This document shows, in pieces, positions 9,759-19,176 of a stretch of DNA of 33,754 nucleotides. Origin of the DNA: Candidatus Eiseniibacteriota bacterium (GTDB lineage Bacteria > Joyebacterota > Joyebacteria > Joyebacterales > Joyebacteraceae); the NCBI GenBank assembly GCA_030600655.1, contig JAUVLP010000013.1:1-33754 (forward strand). The letters run 5' to 3'. Each line of letters begins with the position of its first letter. Positions within the stretch are counted from its first letter, which is position 1. The notes below the pieces were generated by a model. It was not told the origin of the DNA. It saw only the letters and a program-made list of their open reading frames with translations, and ran no database searches. A program made the translations under genes and the position numbers.

Positions 9759-11471
9759 TCAGACGAACAGGTCGGTGAACTGGAAGCTCTCGACGTCGAA
9801 AAGCCCCCTGTCGGTCAGCTTGAGCTCCGGGATAACAGGCAGAGCCAGGAACGACATGGCCATGAATGGATCGTCGACCTTGGAGCCGATCCGCTTCGAC
9901 GCCTTGACAACCTTCTCGAGTCCCTTCACTACATTCTCAAGTGCCTCTTCCGACATGAGTCCTGCAATAGGAAGCGGCAGGCCGGCCAACAGCTCTCCAT
10001 CACACACGACGGAGAGACCGCCGCGCATTTTCGAGATCTCGACCACGGCCGCCATCATGTCCTCGCTGCTCGTCCCAATGACGACAATGTTGTGCGAGTC
10101 GTGTGCGACAGAACTCGCAATGGCGCCCTTCTTCAGACCGAACCCCTTGACCAGGCACAACCCGATGTTGTCACTCGCGTGGTGCCGCTCGACGACCGCC
10201 ATCTTGAGGATATCTCTCTTCGTGTCTGCGACTACGAGACCATCCTTCACCTTTACTTTCTCGACCGTTCCGCGTGTGACGATCTGGTCGGGAACCAGAT
10301 TGATGACGCGCGCCTTCGTACCTTTCGCGGCGATGTCGAAATCCCCGGGCGCCAACCATTTGATGTTGATCGAGCTCCGAAGCTGAGGGAGAGGCACTCT
10401 CGGGGGCGGCACTATCATCTCGCCGTTCTCGGCAACCAACTTACCGTTCTTGAAGACCATCTTGATATTGAGTCGCTTCAAACCGTCGACGACAACAAGG
10501 TCCGCCCTATACCCTGGAGCAATTGCTCCGAGGTCCTTGAGACCGAAGTACTGGGCCGTGTTGATGGTGGCCATCCTGATGGCCGTGAGGGGATCGAGTC
10601 CTTCCTTCACAGCCATCTTGACCATGTGGTCTATGTGGCCCTTCTCGAGCAGATCCTTAGGATGCCTGTCGTCGGTAACGAAGAAACAGCGCGAGCTGTT
10701 CTCGCACGTCACGGCCGGGAGAAGATCCTTGAGGTTCTTCGTTACAGACCCTTCCCGGATCATGGCGTACATCCCGAGTCTGAGCTTCTCCGTCATCTCC
10801 TTGACGGTCGTGCTCTCGTGATCGGAGGCGACCCCCGTCGCGATGTAGGCATTGAGGTCTTTGCCGGAGAGACCTGGAGCGTGCCCATCGATCCGCTTGC
10901 GGTCGTGGGTCATTGTTATCTTGTCCAGAAGACCCTCGTCCTCCATCAGAACGCCGGGGAAATTCATTACCTCCCCGAGTCCCAGAACCCACTTCTCCCT
11001 GAGGAGCGGGTAGAGGTCGAATCCGCGCAGAACGGCTCCGCTTGTCTCAAATTCCGTGGCGGGAACGCAGGATGGAAGCATCATGAAGATGTTCACGGGA
11101 CTGTACTTGCTGGAATTCAGCATGTAGTAGATGCCCTCGATCCCGTGGACATTGGCTATCTCGTGAGGGTCGGCGACGACCGACGTGGTGCCCCGCGGCA
11201 CAACGGACCGCGCAAACTCCTGCACCGTCACCATCGTGCTCTCTATGTGCATGTGCCCGTCTATGAGACCGGGCAGCACGAACGCCTTCTTGAGATCGAT
11301 CTCTTTCTTGCCCTCGTAGTCACCGATCCCGACGATGCGCTCGCCCCAGATGGCGATGTCGCCGGCATAGACTTCCGACGAGAACACGTTGACGATCCTC
11401 GCGTTCTTGAGAACCAGATCCGCCGGCATCTTGCCGCGCGCTACCCTGATGATCTTCGCCAGATCCTTCAT
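9759..11471 (-). CDS. ade: Adenine deaminase
   Basis: 570 aa; LPGLIDGHMHIESTMV, RGTTSVVADPHEIANVHG, FVTDDRHPKDLLEKGHIDHMV. Confidence 0.95.
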   Translation of the reverse strand: MKDLAKIIRVARGKMPADLVLKNARIVNVFSSEVYAGDIAIWGERIVGIGDYEGKKEIDLKKAFVLPGLIDGHMHIESTMVTVQEFARSVVPRGTTSVVADPHEIANVHGIEGIYYMLNSSKYSPVNIFMMLPSCVPATEFETSGAVLRGFDLYPLLREKWVLGLGEVMNFPGVLMEDEGLLDKITMTHDRKRIDGHAPGLSGKDLNAYIATGVASDHESTTVKEMTEKLRLGMYAMIREGSVTKNLKDLLPAVTCENSSRCFFVTDDRHPKDLLEKGHIDHMVKMAVKEGLDPLTAIRMATINTAQYFGLKDLGAIAPGYRADLVVVDGLKRLNIKMVFKNGKLVAENGEMIVPPPRVPLPQLRSSINIKWLAPGDFDIAAKGTKARVINLVPDQIVTRGTVEKVKVKDGLVVADTKRDILKMAVVERHHASDNIGLCLVKGFGLKKGAIASSVAHDSHNIVVIGTSSEDMMAAVVEISKMRGGLSVVCDGELLAGLPLPIAGLMSEEALENVVKGLEKVVKASKRIGSKVDDPFMAMSFLALPVIPELKLTDRGLFDVESFQFTDLFV

Positions 11472-11539
11472 TTGTCACCCCGACGTGTTGGCCCGCGCCC
11501 TCCGTGCGCTCTGGCTCCGACCGGAACTCAAGCAGCAAC

Positions 11540-12478
11540 CTATGCCACTATGCGTGTACCGGTCTTCTTGTCTAGCGCGCGCTCGATGGACTCCGGGTTG
11601 GTTATTATGACCTCTTTCCCTCCCCCTTCGATGAAAGCGATACCGGCTCTTACCTTTGGTCCCATGCTGCCGGCCGGGAAGTGACCTTCATCGAGATACC
11701 TGTTCGCTTCAGCAACGGTCATCATGTCCAGTGGGATCTCCTCAGTCGTACCGAAGTTGAGTACGACCTTCTCAATGTCGGTCGAGATAACAAGAAGTTC
11801 CGCACCTATGTCATTCGCCAGTAGTCGTGAAGCGTGGTCCTTGTCGATGACGGCTTCGACACCGCTGAGACCTGCTTCGTCCTCGACGACCGGAATGCCC
11901 CCACCTCCTACGGCGATAACAATGGATCCGACTTGAAGCAGTGCCTTGATCGAGCGCGCTTCTACGACACGATGCGGGATCGGCGATGCCACAACTCGTC
12001 GCCATCCACGATTGGCATCCTCCACGATATCCCACCCGTCATCTTCCCTGCGTCTTTCAGCTTCCTCCATCGTGTAGAACGGCCCGATCGGCTTGGCCGG
12101 CTTCCGGAATGCAGGATCGTCCCGGTCGACCACGACCTGTGTTACAACCGACACGACCTCCTTGTCGATTCCCCTCTTGCGAAGCTCCCTGCCGAGGACC
12201 TGTTGGATCATGTATCCCATGGCGCCCTGCGAATCCGCGCCACAGGTGTCCAGAGGAAGGTTGGGCAGAACGGAGGAAGCCATCTCGGCTCTCAGGAGAA
12301 TATTCCCGACCTGAGGGCCGTTGCCGTGCGTGATGACAACGTCCCACCCCTTCTCTATCATGCCGGCGATGTGACGACCGGTCTCCGCAGCATTCTCGAA
12401 CTGCTCGGAAATCGTGCCGCGTTGGCCGGCCTTGGTAATGGAGTTGCCGCCGATGGCGACAACAGCAAGTTTGCTCAT
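11540..12478 (-). CDS. arcC: Carbamate kinase
   Basis: VVAIGGNSI, VVITHGNGPQVGNILLR, CGADSQGAMGYMIQQ, VIDKDHASRLLANDIGAELLVISTD. Confidence 0.95.
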   Translation of the reverse strand: MSKLAVVAIGGNSITKAGQRGTISEQFENAAETGRHIAGMIEKGWDVVITHGNGPQVGNILLRAEMASSVLPNLPLDTCGADSQGAMGYMIQQVLGRELRKRGIDKEVVSVVTQVVVDRDDPAFRKPAKPIGPFYTMEEAERRREDDGWDIVEDANRGWRRVVASPIPHRVVEARSIKALLQVGSIVIAVGGGGIPVVEDEAGLSGVEAVIDKDHASRLLANDIGAELLVISTDIEKVVLNFGTTEEIPLDMMTVAEANRYLDEGHFPAGSMGPKVRAGIAFIEGGGKEVIITNPESIERALDKKTGTRIVA

Positions 12479-12487
12479 TTACTCCTC

Positions 12488-13495
12488 CTACCCCATCGTC
12501 AAAGCCATGATGGCCTTCTGGGCATGCAGTCTGTTCTCAGCTACATCGTAAATGATCGAACGCTCTGCATCGCAGACAGCGTCGTCCGCCTCGTTTCCGC
12601 GATCGATCGGCATCGGATGAATGAAGGCGGCATCGTGTGTCCGAGCCATCCGCTCCGTGGTTGCACGCCAATCCTTGTGCTTGGCGGAGAGCTCCTGCTC
12701 GCCCTCGCGGCCAAGCTCGTAGCGCTTGGGGTGCATCCAGTGGCGCGAGTAGACGACATCAACGCCGTCGTATGCAGCATCCTGATCGTGCGTGACCTCG
12801 AACGTCGTACCCGCGGCCGCACAGTTGGCCTTCGTCGTTTCGATAACGTCGGGGTCGATCTCGAAGCCTTCCGGGTACGCCATGCGCACGTTCATACCGA
12901 GCCGCGAGTTGATCACGATGCTCTCCTGCACGGAGCTCCACGATCTGACCATCGGCGAGTAGCCCCAGATCTGGAGCAGTGTTTTCCCTCTCGTGTCTCC
13001 GATGCTCTCCCGCATCCCCATGACATCGGCTAGTCCCTGGCACGGGTGGAACATGTCGTGCGCCATGCTGATAATGGGAACGGTCGCCACGTCGGCGAAG
13101 TCCCGAAGGAACTTGTCACCATCACCGTACTTCTCGACCGAATCCTCGAGAATCCGGATGCCTATGCCGACACCGTAACGACTCATCACGCCGGCCGTGT
13201 CCTTCATGACCTCCCCACTCTGCGTCTTGCTCTTGAGCCGGAGGTTCTTGGTCTCGAGAAACTGCGCGTGCCCACCCAGCTCCGTCGCCGCCGCCTCAAA
13301 CGACTGGCGTGTCCTCAACGACGAGTTGTAGAACATGAGCATGAACGTCTTGTGCCGGAGGATTGCAGCGTGCTCTTCACTGTACCGCTCCTTCTTCATC
13401 TTCGCGCCAAGCTCAAGCGTCGCCTCCAGCTCCTCAACGCTCCAGTCCTGAGTACAGATGAGATCTCGGCCTTTGAGATTCACTGCCATCATCAA
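12488..13495 (-). CDS. Knotted-type carbamoyltransferase (YgeW/AOTC/SOTC-like), paralog 1 with HPMP in place of HCLP
   Basis: FYNSSLRTRQSFEAAATELGG carbamoyl-phosphate loop, MFHPCQGLAD, FIHPMPIDRGNEADD, AENRLHAQKAIMALTMG. Confidence 0.88.
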   Translation of the reverse strand: MMMAVNLKGRDLICTQDWSVEELEATLELGAKMKKERYSEEHAAILRHKTFMLMFYNSSLRTRQSFEAAATELGGHAQFLETKNLRLKSKTQSGEVMKDTAGVMSRYGVGIGIRILEDSVEKYGDGDKFLRDFADVATVPIISMAHDMFHPCQGLADVMGMRESIGDTRGKTLLQIWGYSPMVRSWSSVQESIVINSRLGMNVRMAYPEGFEIDPDVIETTKANCAAAGTTFEVTHDQDAAYDGVDVVYSRHWMHPKRYELGREGEQELSAKHKDWRATTERMARTHDAAFIHPMPIDRGNEADDAVCDAERSIIYDVAENRLHAQKAIMALTMG

Positions 13496-13506
13496 AACCC
13501 CTCTAT

Positions 13507-14559
13507 CTAGACATCCATCGTCAGGGCCATGATGGCCTTCTGTACGTGAAGTCTGTTCTCAGCCTCGTCAAACACTACCGAATTCGGACCGTCGATGACC
13601 TCATCGGTCACCTCGAATCCCCGGTCACACGGCAGGCAGTGCATATATATCGCGTCAGGCTTTGCGAGCTTCATCTTCGCAGCGTCGCAGATCCAGTCCT
13701 TGTTGGCGTCGAAGAGCTCCTGCGTCTTCTCCATCATCGGCGCGTCGGCGATCGGCGGAATGAAGTGCTTCGAAGTCCACGCCTTCGGGTAAACGACATC
13801 GGCGTCCTTGAAAGCCTCTTCCATGTTGTTCGTTATCTCAAACGAACCGCCGGACTCCTCGGCGCGCTTGCGCGTCGCAGCGAGAACATCATCGTCAAGC
13901 TCGAGCCCCTTGGGATGCGCCAGAACCACATCACAACCGACGGTGGCGGCTGCGATCACTGCGCTGTGAGGAACCGACAGTGGCTTGTGAACGCTCGGGC
14001 TGTAGGCCCAGCTCATCACGAACTTCTTCCCCTTGAAACCGCCGCAGTGTTCTTTGACGGTAAGGATGTCGGCCATACCCTGGCAGGGATGGTAGATGTC
14101 ACACTCCATGTTGATGATGGGAACGCGCTCGGCCCAGTGTGCGAACTCACGCACTATGCGGTTGGCCTTGCCGTTGACCCAACCGACGGGATCCCCGTAT
14201 ATCCGGATGGCCATGCCGTGCCCCATGCGGTCGAGCACACGCGCCACATCCGAGATACGCTCGGTCGAGTAGGCGACCTCTTCGCCCTCGAGCACAGGCA
14301 TGTAGATCTTGTTGGGATCGAGGAAATGCGCGTGGCCACCCATCTGCGTCATCCCCGCCTCGAAACTGTTTCTCGTTCTCAGAGATGAGTTGTAGAAGAT
14401 CATGAAGAGTGTCTTGTCCTCAAGGTACTTGTGAGAACGCCCCGACTTAAACTTCTCCTTGAGCTCCGCCGAAAAATCGAGAATGAATTCTATCTCTTCC
14501 CTCGTGTAGTCCAGAAGTGTGATGAAATCTCTGCCCCTGAAGTCTTTCGTACTGAACAC
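13507..14559 (-). CDS. Knotted-type carbamoyltransferase (YgeW/AOTC/SOTC-like), paralog 2
   Basis: FYNSSLRTRNSFEAGMTQMGG, IYHPCQGMAD, KFVMSWAYSPSVHKPLSVPHS and NNMEEAFKDADVVYPKAW (close to remembered YgeW), YMHCLPCDRG. Confidence 0.9.
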   Translation of the reverse strand: MFSTKDFRGRDFITLLDYTREEIEFILDFSAELKEKFKSGRSHKYLEDKTLFMIFYNSSLRTRNSFEAGMTQMGGHAHFLDPNKIYMPVLEGEEVAYSTERISDVARVLDRMGHGMAIRIYGDPVGWVNGKANRIVREFAHWAERVPIINMECDIYHPCQGMADILTVKEHCGGFKGKKFVMSWAYSPSVHKPLSVPHSAVIAAATVGCDVVLAHPKGLELDDDVLAATRKRAEESGGSFEITNNMEEAFKDADVVYPKAWTSKHFIPPIADAPMMEKTQELFDANKDWICDAAKMKLAKPDAIYMHCLPCDRGFEVTDEVIDGPNSVVFDEAENRLHVQKAIMALTMDV

Positions 14560-14642
14560 CGCTGCCTCCGTTCTGTTCTGTCTTACCGGTGATGTCTCAA
14601 ATACCTCTCGTCAGACACATTTTGCCGTGCACAGCAAACCAG

Positions 14643-15503
14643 TCAGTCTCTCAGACACATTTCCTCAAGCGACGACGCCGTCAGTGATTCCACGAGCATT
14701 GTTCTGTACTCGGCCGTCGCCCTCACATCGTCTATCGGACTCGCCACCTCGACAGCGAGTTGCGCCACTGCCTTCACAAGCTCCGGTTGGTCATTCGAAG
14801 TCACCCACTCCGACTCGAAGTGCTCCTCGGCCGCCCTCGCGCGCACCACTGTCGGAGCAACCGAACCGAAGGCTAATCGTACTGTTGCCGTCCCGGGATC
14901 GAACGTAGCCCCGATCGAGACTATTGCGATGGCAAGCGCGTTACGCTGCCCGACCTTACGATAGTAGCTGCGGGCTCCAGCGTCGGGCAGGTCGAACGAA
15001 ACCCCGGCAATGAGCTCATCTGCGGCCAGCGTCGTCGCTCCCGGCCCCTTGAAGAAACCCGCGATAGGAATGATGCGCTCCCCCCGCACCGACAGAACAC
15101 GCACATCGGCATCCAGAGCCGCGAGCGCCGTCACGCTGTCGGCCGCAGGCGAGGCGTTCGCTACATTCCCCCCGATCGTACCTAGAGACCGTGTCTGTGG
15201 GGAGCCAACCGCGGCGCACGCCGCAGCAAGCAATCCGACTCTCTCGCGCATAATCGGGTGCTCGGCGATCTCGGCATGTGTGGCAAGCCCACCGAGCTCA
15301 ACGCGTCCATCGGCGATGGTTATCTCCGCGTGTCCTGACACGGCGGAGAGATCTACAAGCACGTCCGGTCTCGATACGCGCTTTCGGATAAGCACGGCGA
15401 GATCCGTCCCTCCAGCTATCACCTTCCCGGATTCACCGGCGTCGGCGATGGCGATCACGGCCTCGTCCAGGCTTTTTGGATGTCTCCAGACCGGCTCGTA
15501 CAC
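14643..15503 (-). CDS. Xanthine dehydrogenase-type FAD-binding subunit (XdhB/YgfM/CoxM family)
   Basis: VIAGGTDLAVLI and SLGTIGGNVANASPAADSVTALAALDA FAD motifs. Confidence 0.92.
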   Translation of the reverse strand: MYEPVWRHPKSLDEAVIAIADAGESGKVIAGGTDLAVLIRKRVSRPDVLVDLSAVSGHAEITIADGRVELGGLATHAEIAEHPIMRERVGLLAAACAAVGSPQTRSLGTIGGNVANASPAADSVTALAALDADVRVLSVRGERIIPIAGFFKGPGATTLAADELIAGVSFDLPDAGARSYYRKVGQRNALAIAIVSIGATFDPGTATVRLAFGSVAPTVVRARAAEEHFESEWVTSNDQPELVKAVAQLAVEVASPIDDVRATAEYRTMLVESLTASSLEEMCLRD

Positions 15504-15507
15504 TGCA

Positions 15508-16338
15508 TCATCTCCCAGGCAGAAAACCCCGTGACAGGAGAGCCTCTAACACGCCTCCGCCGATGGCGAGAGCTTTATCGGAGACGGTGGCAGGATCTAT
15601 CCGGTCGCCACGCGGATCGATATCCCCACTCTTCTGGCCCTCACGGAGTTCCACACCGTCCGAGACGAGCCCGCGGATGAGCCCACCGGTCCGGGCGACC
15701 ACCGCCCTCCCCCCGACCTCACCGAGTCTGTCACCGGCCTCAACCAGGTCTCCTATCTGTCGCGTGGACTGAAAGGGACCGTTTGCCGGAGAACGCACTA
15801 TCCGCTCCTCGGTCACACCCAGCACCGCACCGGGAACACCGGTGTCGGGTTCAGCGCACCCGGATCGAATGACCCGGCCCAACCTGTGTCCACGGTTGGT
15901 CTCGATCACTAGATCCACATCCCGACCGGCTTCGAATCCCGGCCCCAGTCCAATCGTGAGAGGAGCGTCGCTGATATCGGCTCCAAGGTTTCGCTTCGCC
16001 ATCCTGGCGTCCACTACCACGTCGGGACTCAGAATGCTGAGCGAACGCCCTTCCGGATCAACGACGACGGATATCGGCTGACCCGCTGCGCTTTCCGGAT
16101 CCCAGAAACCGATGGAAGTGGTCTCAAGCTCTTCCAGTGTGATTGAAAGCGAGGGGATTTCTTCAACGGACGCACGCCCGTCGAACACGGCCTGGGCAAA
16201 AGAGACTTTCCTTCTGACGACCGTGGGGCGTTCTGCTTCGAGAACCACCACTCTGTAACCTGCGCTCACAAGCCTGAAAACGACCCCGCTCCCGAGATCT
16301 CCCCCGCCCCTCACGATAATCAGGCTGTCCTGCTTCAT
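15508..16338 (-). CDS. YqeB-like (EF2563-family) selenium-dependent molybdenum hydroxylase accessory protein
   Basis: IIVRGGGDLGSGVVFRLVSAGYRVVVLE...RRKVSFAQAVFDG; neighbours XdhC and MocA homologues. Confidence 0.88.
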   Translation of the reverse strand: MKQDSLIIVRGGGDLGSGVVFRLVSAGYRVVVLEAERPTVVRRKVSFAQAVFDGRASVEEIPSLSITLEELETTSIGFWDPESAAGQPISVVVDPEGRSLSILSPDVVVDARMAKRNLGADISDAPLTIGLGPGFEAGRDVDLVIETNRGHRLGRVIRSGCAEPDTGVPGAVLGVTEERIVRSPANGPFQSTRQIGDLVEAGDRLGEVGGRAVVARTGGLIRGLVSDGVELREGQKSGDIDPRGDRIDPATVSDKALAIGGGVLEALLSRGFLPGR

Positions 16339-17165
16339 CAGTCTCTGTCCCGCCCCTTGAAGCCCATCTTGTCCATCAGTCTCGCCGTATCTCTAATGCC
16401 GTGCTTCACTGCAATTATCTCGGCGATGACACTGACCGCGATCTCATCGGGAGTCTCTGCTCCAATGTCGAGCCCGATAGGGGCATGCACAGTGTCGAGT
16501 TCGACACGCGATACTCCCTCTGCTTCGAGCTCGGTGAATGCCTCCGTGACCTTTTTCTCGCTTCCGAGCATTCCAAGGTAGGCAGGCTTCTTCACGATTA
16601 GCTTCCTGACCCACTCCTTGTCGAACCGGTGCCCCCTCGTTACTACGACCACGAAAGTCTCTCCACTCACCTTGAGATCACTCTCAAGGAGCTCCTCATT
16701 TCCCACGAGTCGCAACTCCGCGAAAGGGAATCGTTCCAGAGATACCATCTCCGCTCGGTCGTCAACCACAGCCACGCGAAACCCGGACTGTCTGGCCGCC
16801 CGCGCCACTGCCAGACCGACGTGTCCGGCGCCTATGACGACGAGCATCGGGCCGGAAGCGATGGGCTCGAGGAAGATCTCCATGCCACCACCGCAGGCCA
16901 TGCTCTGATCGCTACCGAGATCGAATGAGAAGAGTTTGCTCTCCTTCGACCCGATCATTCTTCCAGCTTCGTTGATGACCGTGCTTTCGATCGCACCACC
17001 ACCAACGGAACCGAGTATGCGTCCGCCCGCATAGACGATCATCTTGGCGCCTGCGCCTCTGGGCGTCGAGCCATCCGTGCGTACGACTGTCGCAACAACT
17101 CCCGAGACTCCCTCCCGGTGCATTCGCGCCAGCTCTTCGTAGATATCCGCAAGCCTGAGCGCCAT
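16338..17165 (-). CDS. XdhC/CoxI-family molybdenum hydroxylase maturation protein
   Basis: STPRGAGAKMIVYAGGRILGSVGGGAIE, MLVVIGAGHVGLAVARAARQSGF, YLGMLGSEKKV, APIGLDIGAETPDEIAVSV. Confidence 0.93.
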   Translation of the reverse strand: MALRLADIYEELARMHREGVSGVVATVVRTDGSTPRGAGAKMIVYAGGRILGSVGGGAIESTVINEAGRMIGSKESKLFSFDLGSDQSMACGGGMEIFLEPIASGPMLVVIGAGHVGLAVARAARQSGFRVAVVDDRAEMVSLERFPFAELRLVGNEELLESDLKVSGETFVVVVTRGHRFDKEWVRKLIVKKPAYLGMLGSEKKVTEAFTELEAEGVSRVELDTVHAPIGLDIGAETPDEIAVSVIAEIIAVKHGIRDTARLMDKMGFKGRDRD

Positions 17166-17200
17166 GGCTAGAGCTCCCTCCTAACGTGCGACGTCGCCTA

Positions 17201-17800
17201 CTACCCGCCGATCCCGTTCTTCACGGCCTCGTAATCATCAGTTTCGTCAATGTCGACCAGGAAACCTTCATCGTCGATCGGGACCTCGACGATACGGTCG
17301 GCATCGCGCTCGAGGATGTGTCTTGCTCCTGCATCCCCGTCCAGCTCTTCGAGTTCATCTCTGTAGGATCCATCGATGAGGATTGGATGCCCACGGCGTC
17401 CCGCGCTCACAGGCACGACGATTGCCGCACCGTGCGAGTGGGAATCGACCAGTCTGTCCACATCCTCGACGCAGAAGAACGGGGCGTCACCCAAGACAAC
17501 AAAGATGCCGTCCGTCCCCCACGAGCAGGCGCTGGCGCCCTGCGCCAGAGATGTCCCCATCCCGTCGCTGAACCGCCTGTTTCCCACAAGCTCAAGCCGC
17601 TCGTCTATGATCCCGGAAAGCGCCAAGCCTACCTCATCGGCGTGAGCGCCGAGCACTACGATAACCTCGTCGATCTTGCTCGAAGCAAGGAGCTTGTCCA
17701 CAACAAGCCGGATCATCGGCGTTCCCTCGATCGGGAGCAGCTCCTTCTTCGTCCCCATCCTCCGGGACTCACCCGCAGCCAGTACGACCGCTGAAATCAT
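17201..17800 (-). CDS. MocA-like molybdenum cofactor cytidylyltransferase / NTP transferase
   Basis: ISAVVLAAGESRRMGTKKELLPIEGTPMI, VVLGDAPFF, GRRGHPILI. Confidence 0.88.
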   Translation of the reverse strand: MISAVVLAAGESRRMGTKKELLPIEGTPMIRLVVDKLLASSKIDEVIVVLGAHADEVGLALSGIIDERLELVGNRRFSDGMGTSLAQGASACSWGTDGIFVVLGDAPFFCVEDVDRLVDSHSHGAAIVVPVSAGRRGHPILIDGSYRDELEELDGDAGARHILERDADRIVEVPIDDEGFLVDIDETDDYEAVKNGIGG

Positions 17801-17866
17801 GGGTACCTTCCACTCTGAGCGTGTGCACGATTCGCACTCTCGCCGTGTCTACGTCCGCGCTGCTGC

Positions 17867-17899
17867 CCATGGGAGCGGCCACCGTGGTCGCCCCCATGG
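17867..17899. repeat. Near-perfect intergenic inverted repeat (2 x 16 nt, 1 nt centre)
   Basis: ccatgggagcggccac-c-gtggtcgcccccatgg; the arms pair at 14/16 positions plus one G.U wobble. Confidence 0.85.
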
Positions 17900-17914
17900 C
17901 ACAGAGGGTTACAT

Positions 17915-19084
17915 CTAGGCCATATTCTTACGGATGTTCTCGACCGCTTTCTCGATGTTCTCCAGGGAGTTGGCGTAGCTGAATCTGAGGTAGCCTTCTC
18001 CATTACTGCCGAAGCAGGTTCCAGACAGACAGGCCACACCCGCGTCATTGAGCATTCTGTCAGCGAGTTCCTGAGACGGTATGCCGGTCTCCGTAATATT
18101 CGGGAACACGTAGAACGCACCCTTCGGCTTGAGACACGAGAAGCCCTTGACGTCGTTGAGACCGTCCACGATCGCGTCTCTTCTCTGCCTGAAGATCCCC
18201 AGCATCTCACCGACCTTGTCCTGTGGACCCGTGAGCGCCTCAGCACCGGCGATCTGGACGAAAGTGGTCGCATGGGAGTAGACGTTCGTGTTGAGCTTGG
18301 TGAACTTCTCAGCGATCGCCTTAGGCATTGCGGCGTAGCCAAGACGCCACCCTGTCATTGCGTATGTCTTGGAGTGCGCGTCCATGAGGATGGTGCGCTC
18401 CTTCATCCCCGGATATGCAGCGATGGTGTGATGCTCCCCTTCATAGATCATCTTGCTGTAGACCTCATCGGAGAGAACGATAATATCGTTCTCAACCGCC
18501 AACTCGGCGATGCGCTTGAGATCGCTCTCCTCGAGCACTCCTCCCGTAGGATTCTGCGGCGAGTTGATGATCATCATCTTCGTCTGCGGGCCGACCTTCT
18601 CCTCAAGCTCAGCGATGTCGAAGCGGAAGTCACGGTCCTCCCTGTACATGAGCGGGATGGCTTTCCCGCCGGCGAAATTGATGGCCGACTCGTAGATCGG
18701 ATAACCTGGATTCGGATAGATCACCTCGTCACCATGGTCGACAAGCGCCAGGATCGGGAGGAAGATGATCGGCTTGCCGCCCGGGGTCAGGACGATCTCA
18801 TCCGGTGAATACTGAATGCCGCGATCCTTTGCGAAGTGCTCGCATATGACCTCGCGCACTTCCATGAGACCCGCGGAGGGACCGTAGTGCGTACGACCCG
18901 CCCAGATGGCGTCGACCGCCGACTGGCGGATGTTGTCCGGTGTATCGAAGTCCGGCTCGCCTATCTCCAGATGAACGATATCGCGTCCCTGTGCTTCGAG
19001 CGCCCTCGCTTTCGCCAGCACCTCAAAGGCGGTCTCCGTTCCCAGTCTGTTCATTCTTTCTGCGAACATCGAATCTCTCCTCAT
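17915..19084 (-). CDS. Pyridoxal-phosphate-dependent aminotransferase, class I/II (aspartate aminotransferase-like)
   Basis: IVHLEIGEPDFDTPDNI, INSPQNPTGGVL, DAHSKTYAMTGWRLGY (PLP lysine), YLRFSYANS. An alternative ATG (MFAERM) lies 5 codons in. Confidence 0.93.
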   Translation of the reverse strand: MRRDSMFAERMNRLGTETAFEVLAKARALEAQGRDIVHLEIGEPDFDTPDNIRQSAVDAIWAGRTHYGPSAGLMEVREVICEHFAKDRGIQYSPDEIVLTPGGKPIIFLPILALVDHGDEVIYPNPGYPIYESAINFAGGKAIPLMYREDRDFRFDIAELEEKVGPQTKMMIINSPQNPTGGVLEESDLKRIAELAVENDIIVLSDEVYSKMIYEGEHHTIAAYPGMKERTILMDAHSKTYAMTGWRLGYAAMPKAIAEKFTKLNTNVYSHATTFVQIAGAEALTGPQDKVGEMLGIFRQRRDAIVDGLNDVKGFSCLKPKGAFYVFPNITETGIPSQELADRMLNDAGVACLSGTCFGSNGEGYLRFSYANSLENIEKAVENIRKNMA

Positions 19085-19176
19085 TTACCACGGACTCTTG
19101 CCCGTGCGTGCCGAAGCCCGCCCACAACCGATTCCAGGCCGCGACCCCGCGGCACTCCGCTGTGGGTAACAGCTGC

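Noticed and set aside
9130-10386. 418-aa plus-strand ORF antisense to the MFS transporter and adenine deaminase
   Set aside because: Charged, low-complexity shadow ORF caused by GC-rich codon usage on the other strand.
10092-11684. 530-aa plus-strand ORF antisense to adenine deaminase
   Set aside because: Overlaps a strongly supported ade on the opposite strand; no recognisable domain.
11834-13033. 399-aa plus-strand ORF antisense to carbamate kinase and carbamoyltransferase
   Set aside because: Shadow ORF opposite two clear enzymes; no motifs or signal peptide.
14611-14662. 12-bp direct repeat tcagacacattt at 14611 and 14651
   Set aside because: One copy lies within the end of the FAD-subunit CDS; too short to distinguish from chance and no target-site or element structure nearby.
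17797-18342. 181-aa minus-strand ORF overlapping the aminotransferase in another frame
   Set aside because: Ser/Arg/Thr-rich out-of-frame translation of the aminotransferase coding region.
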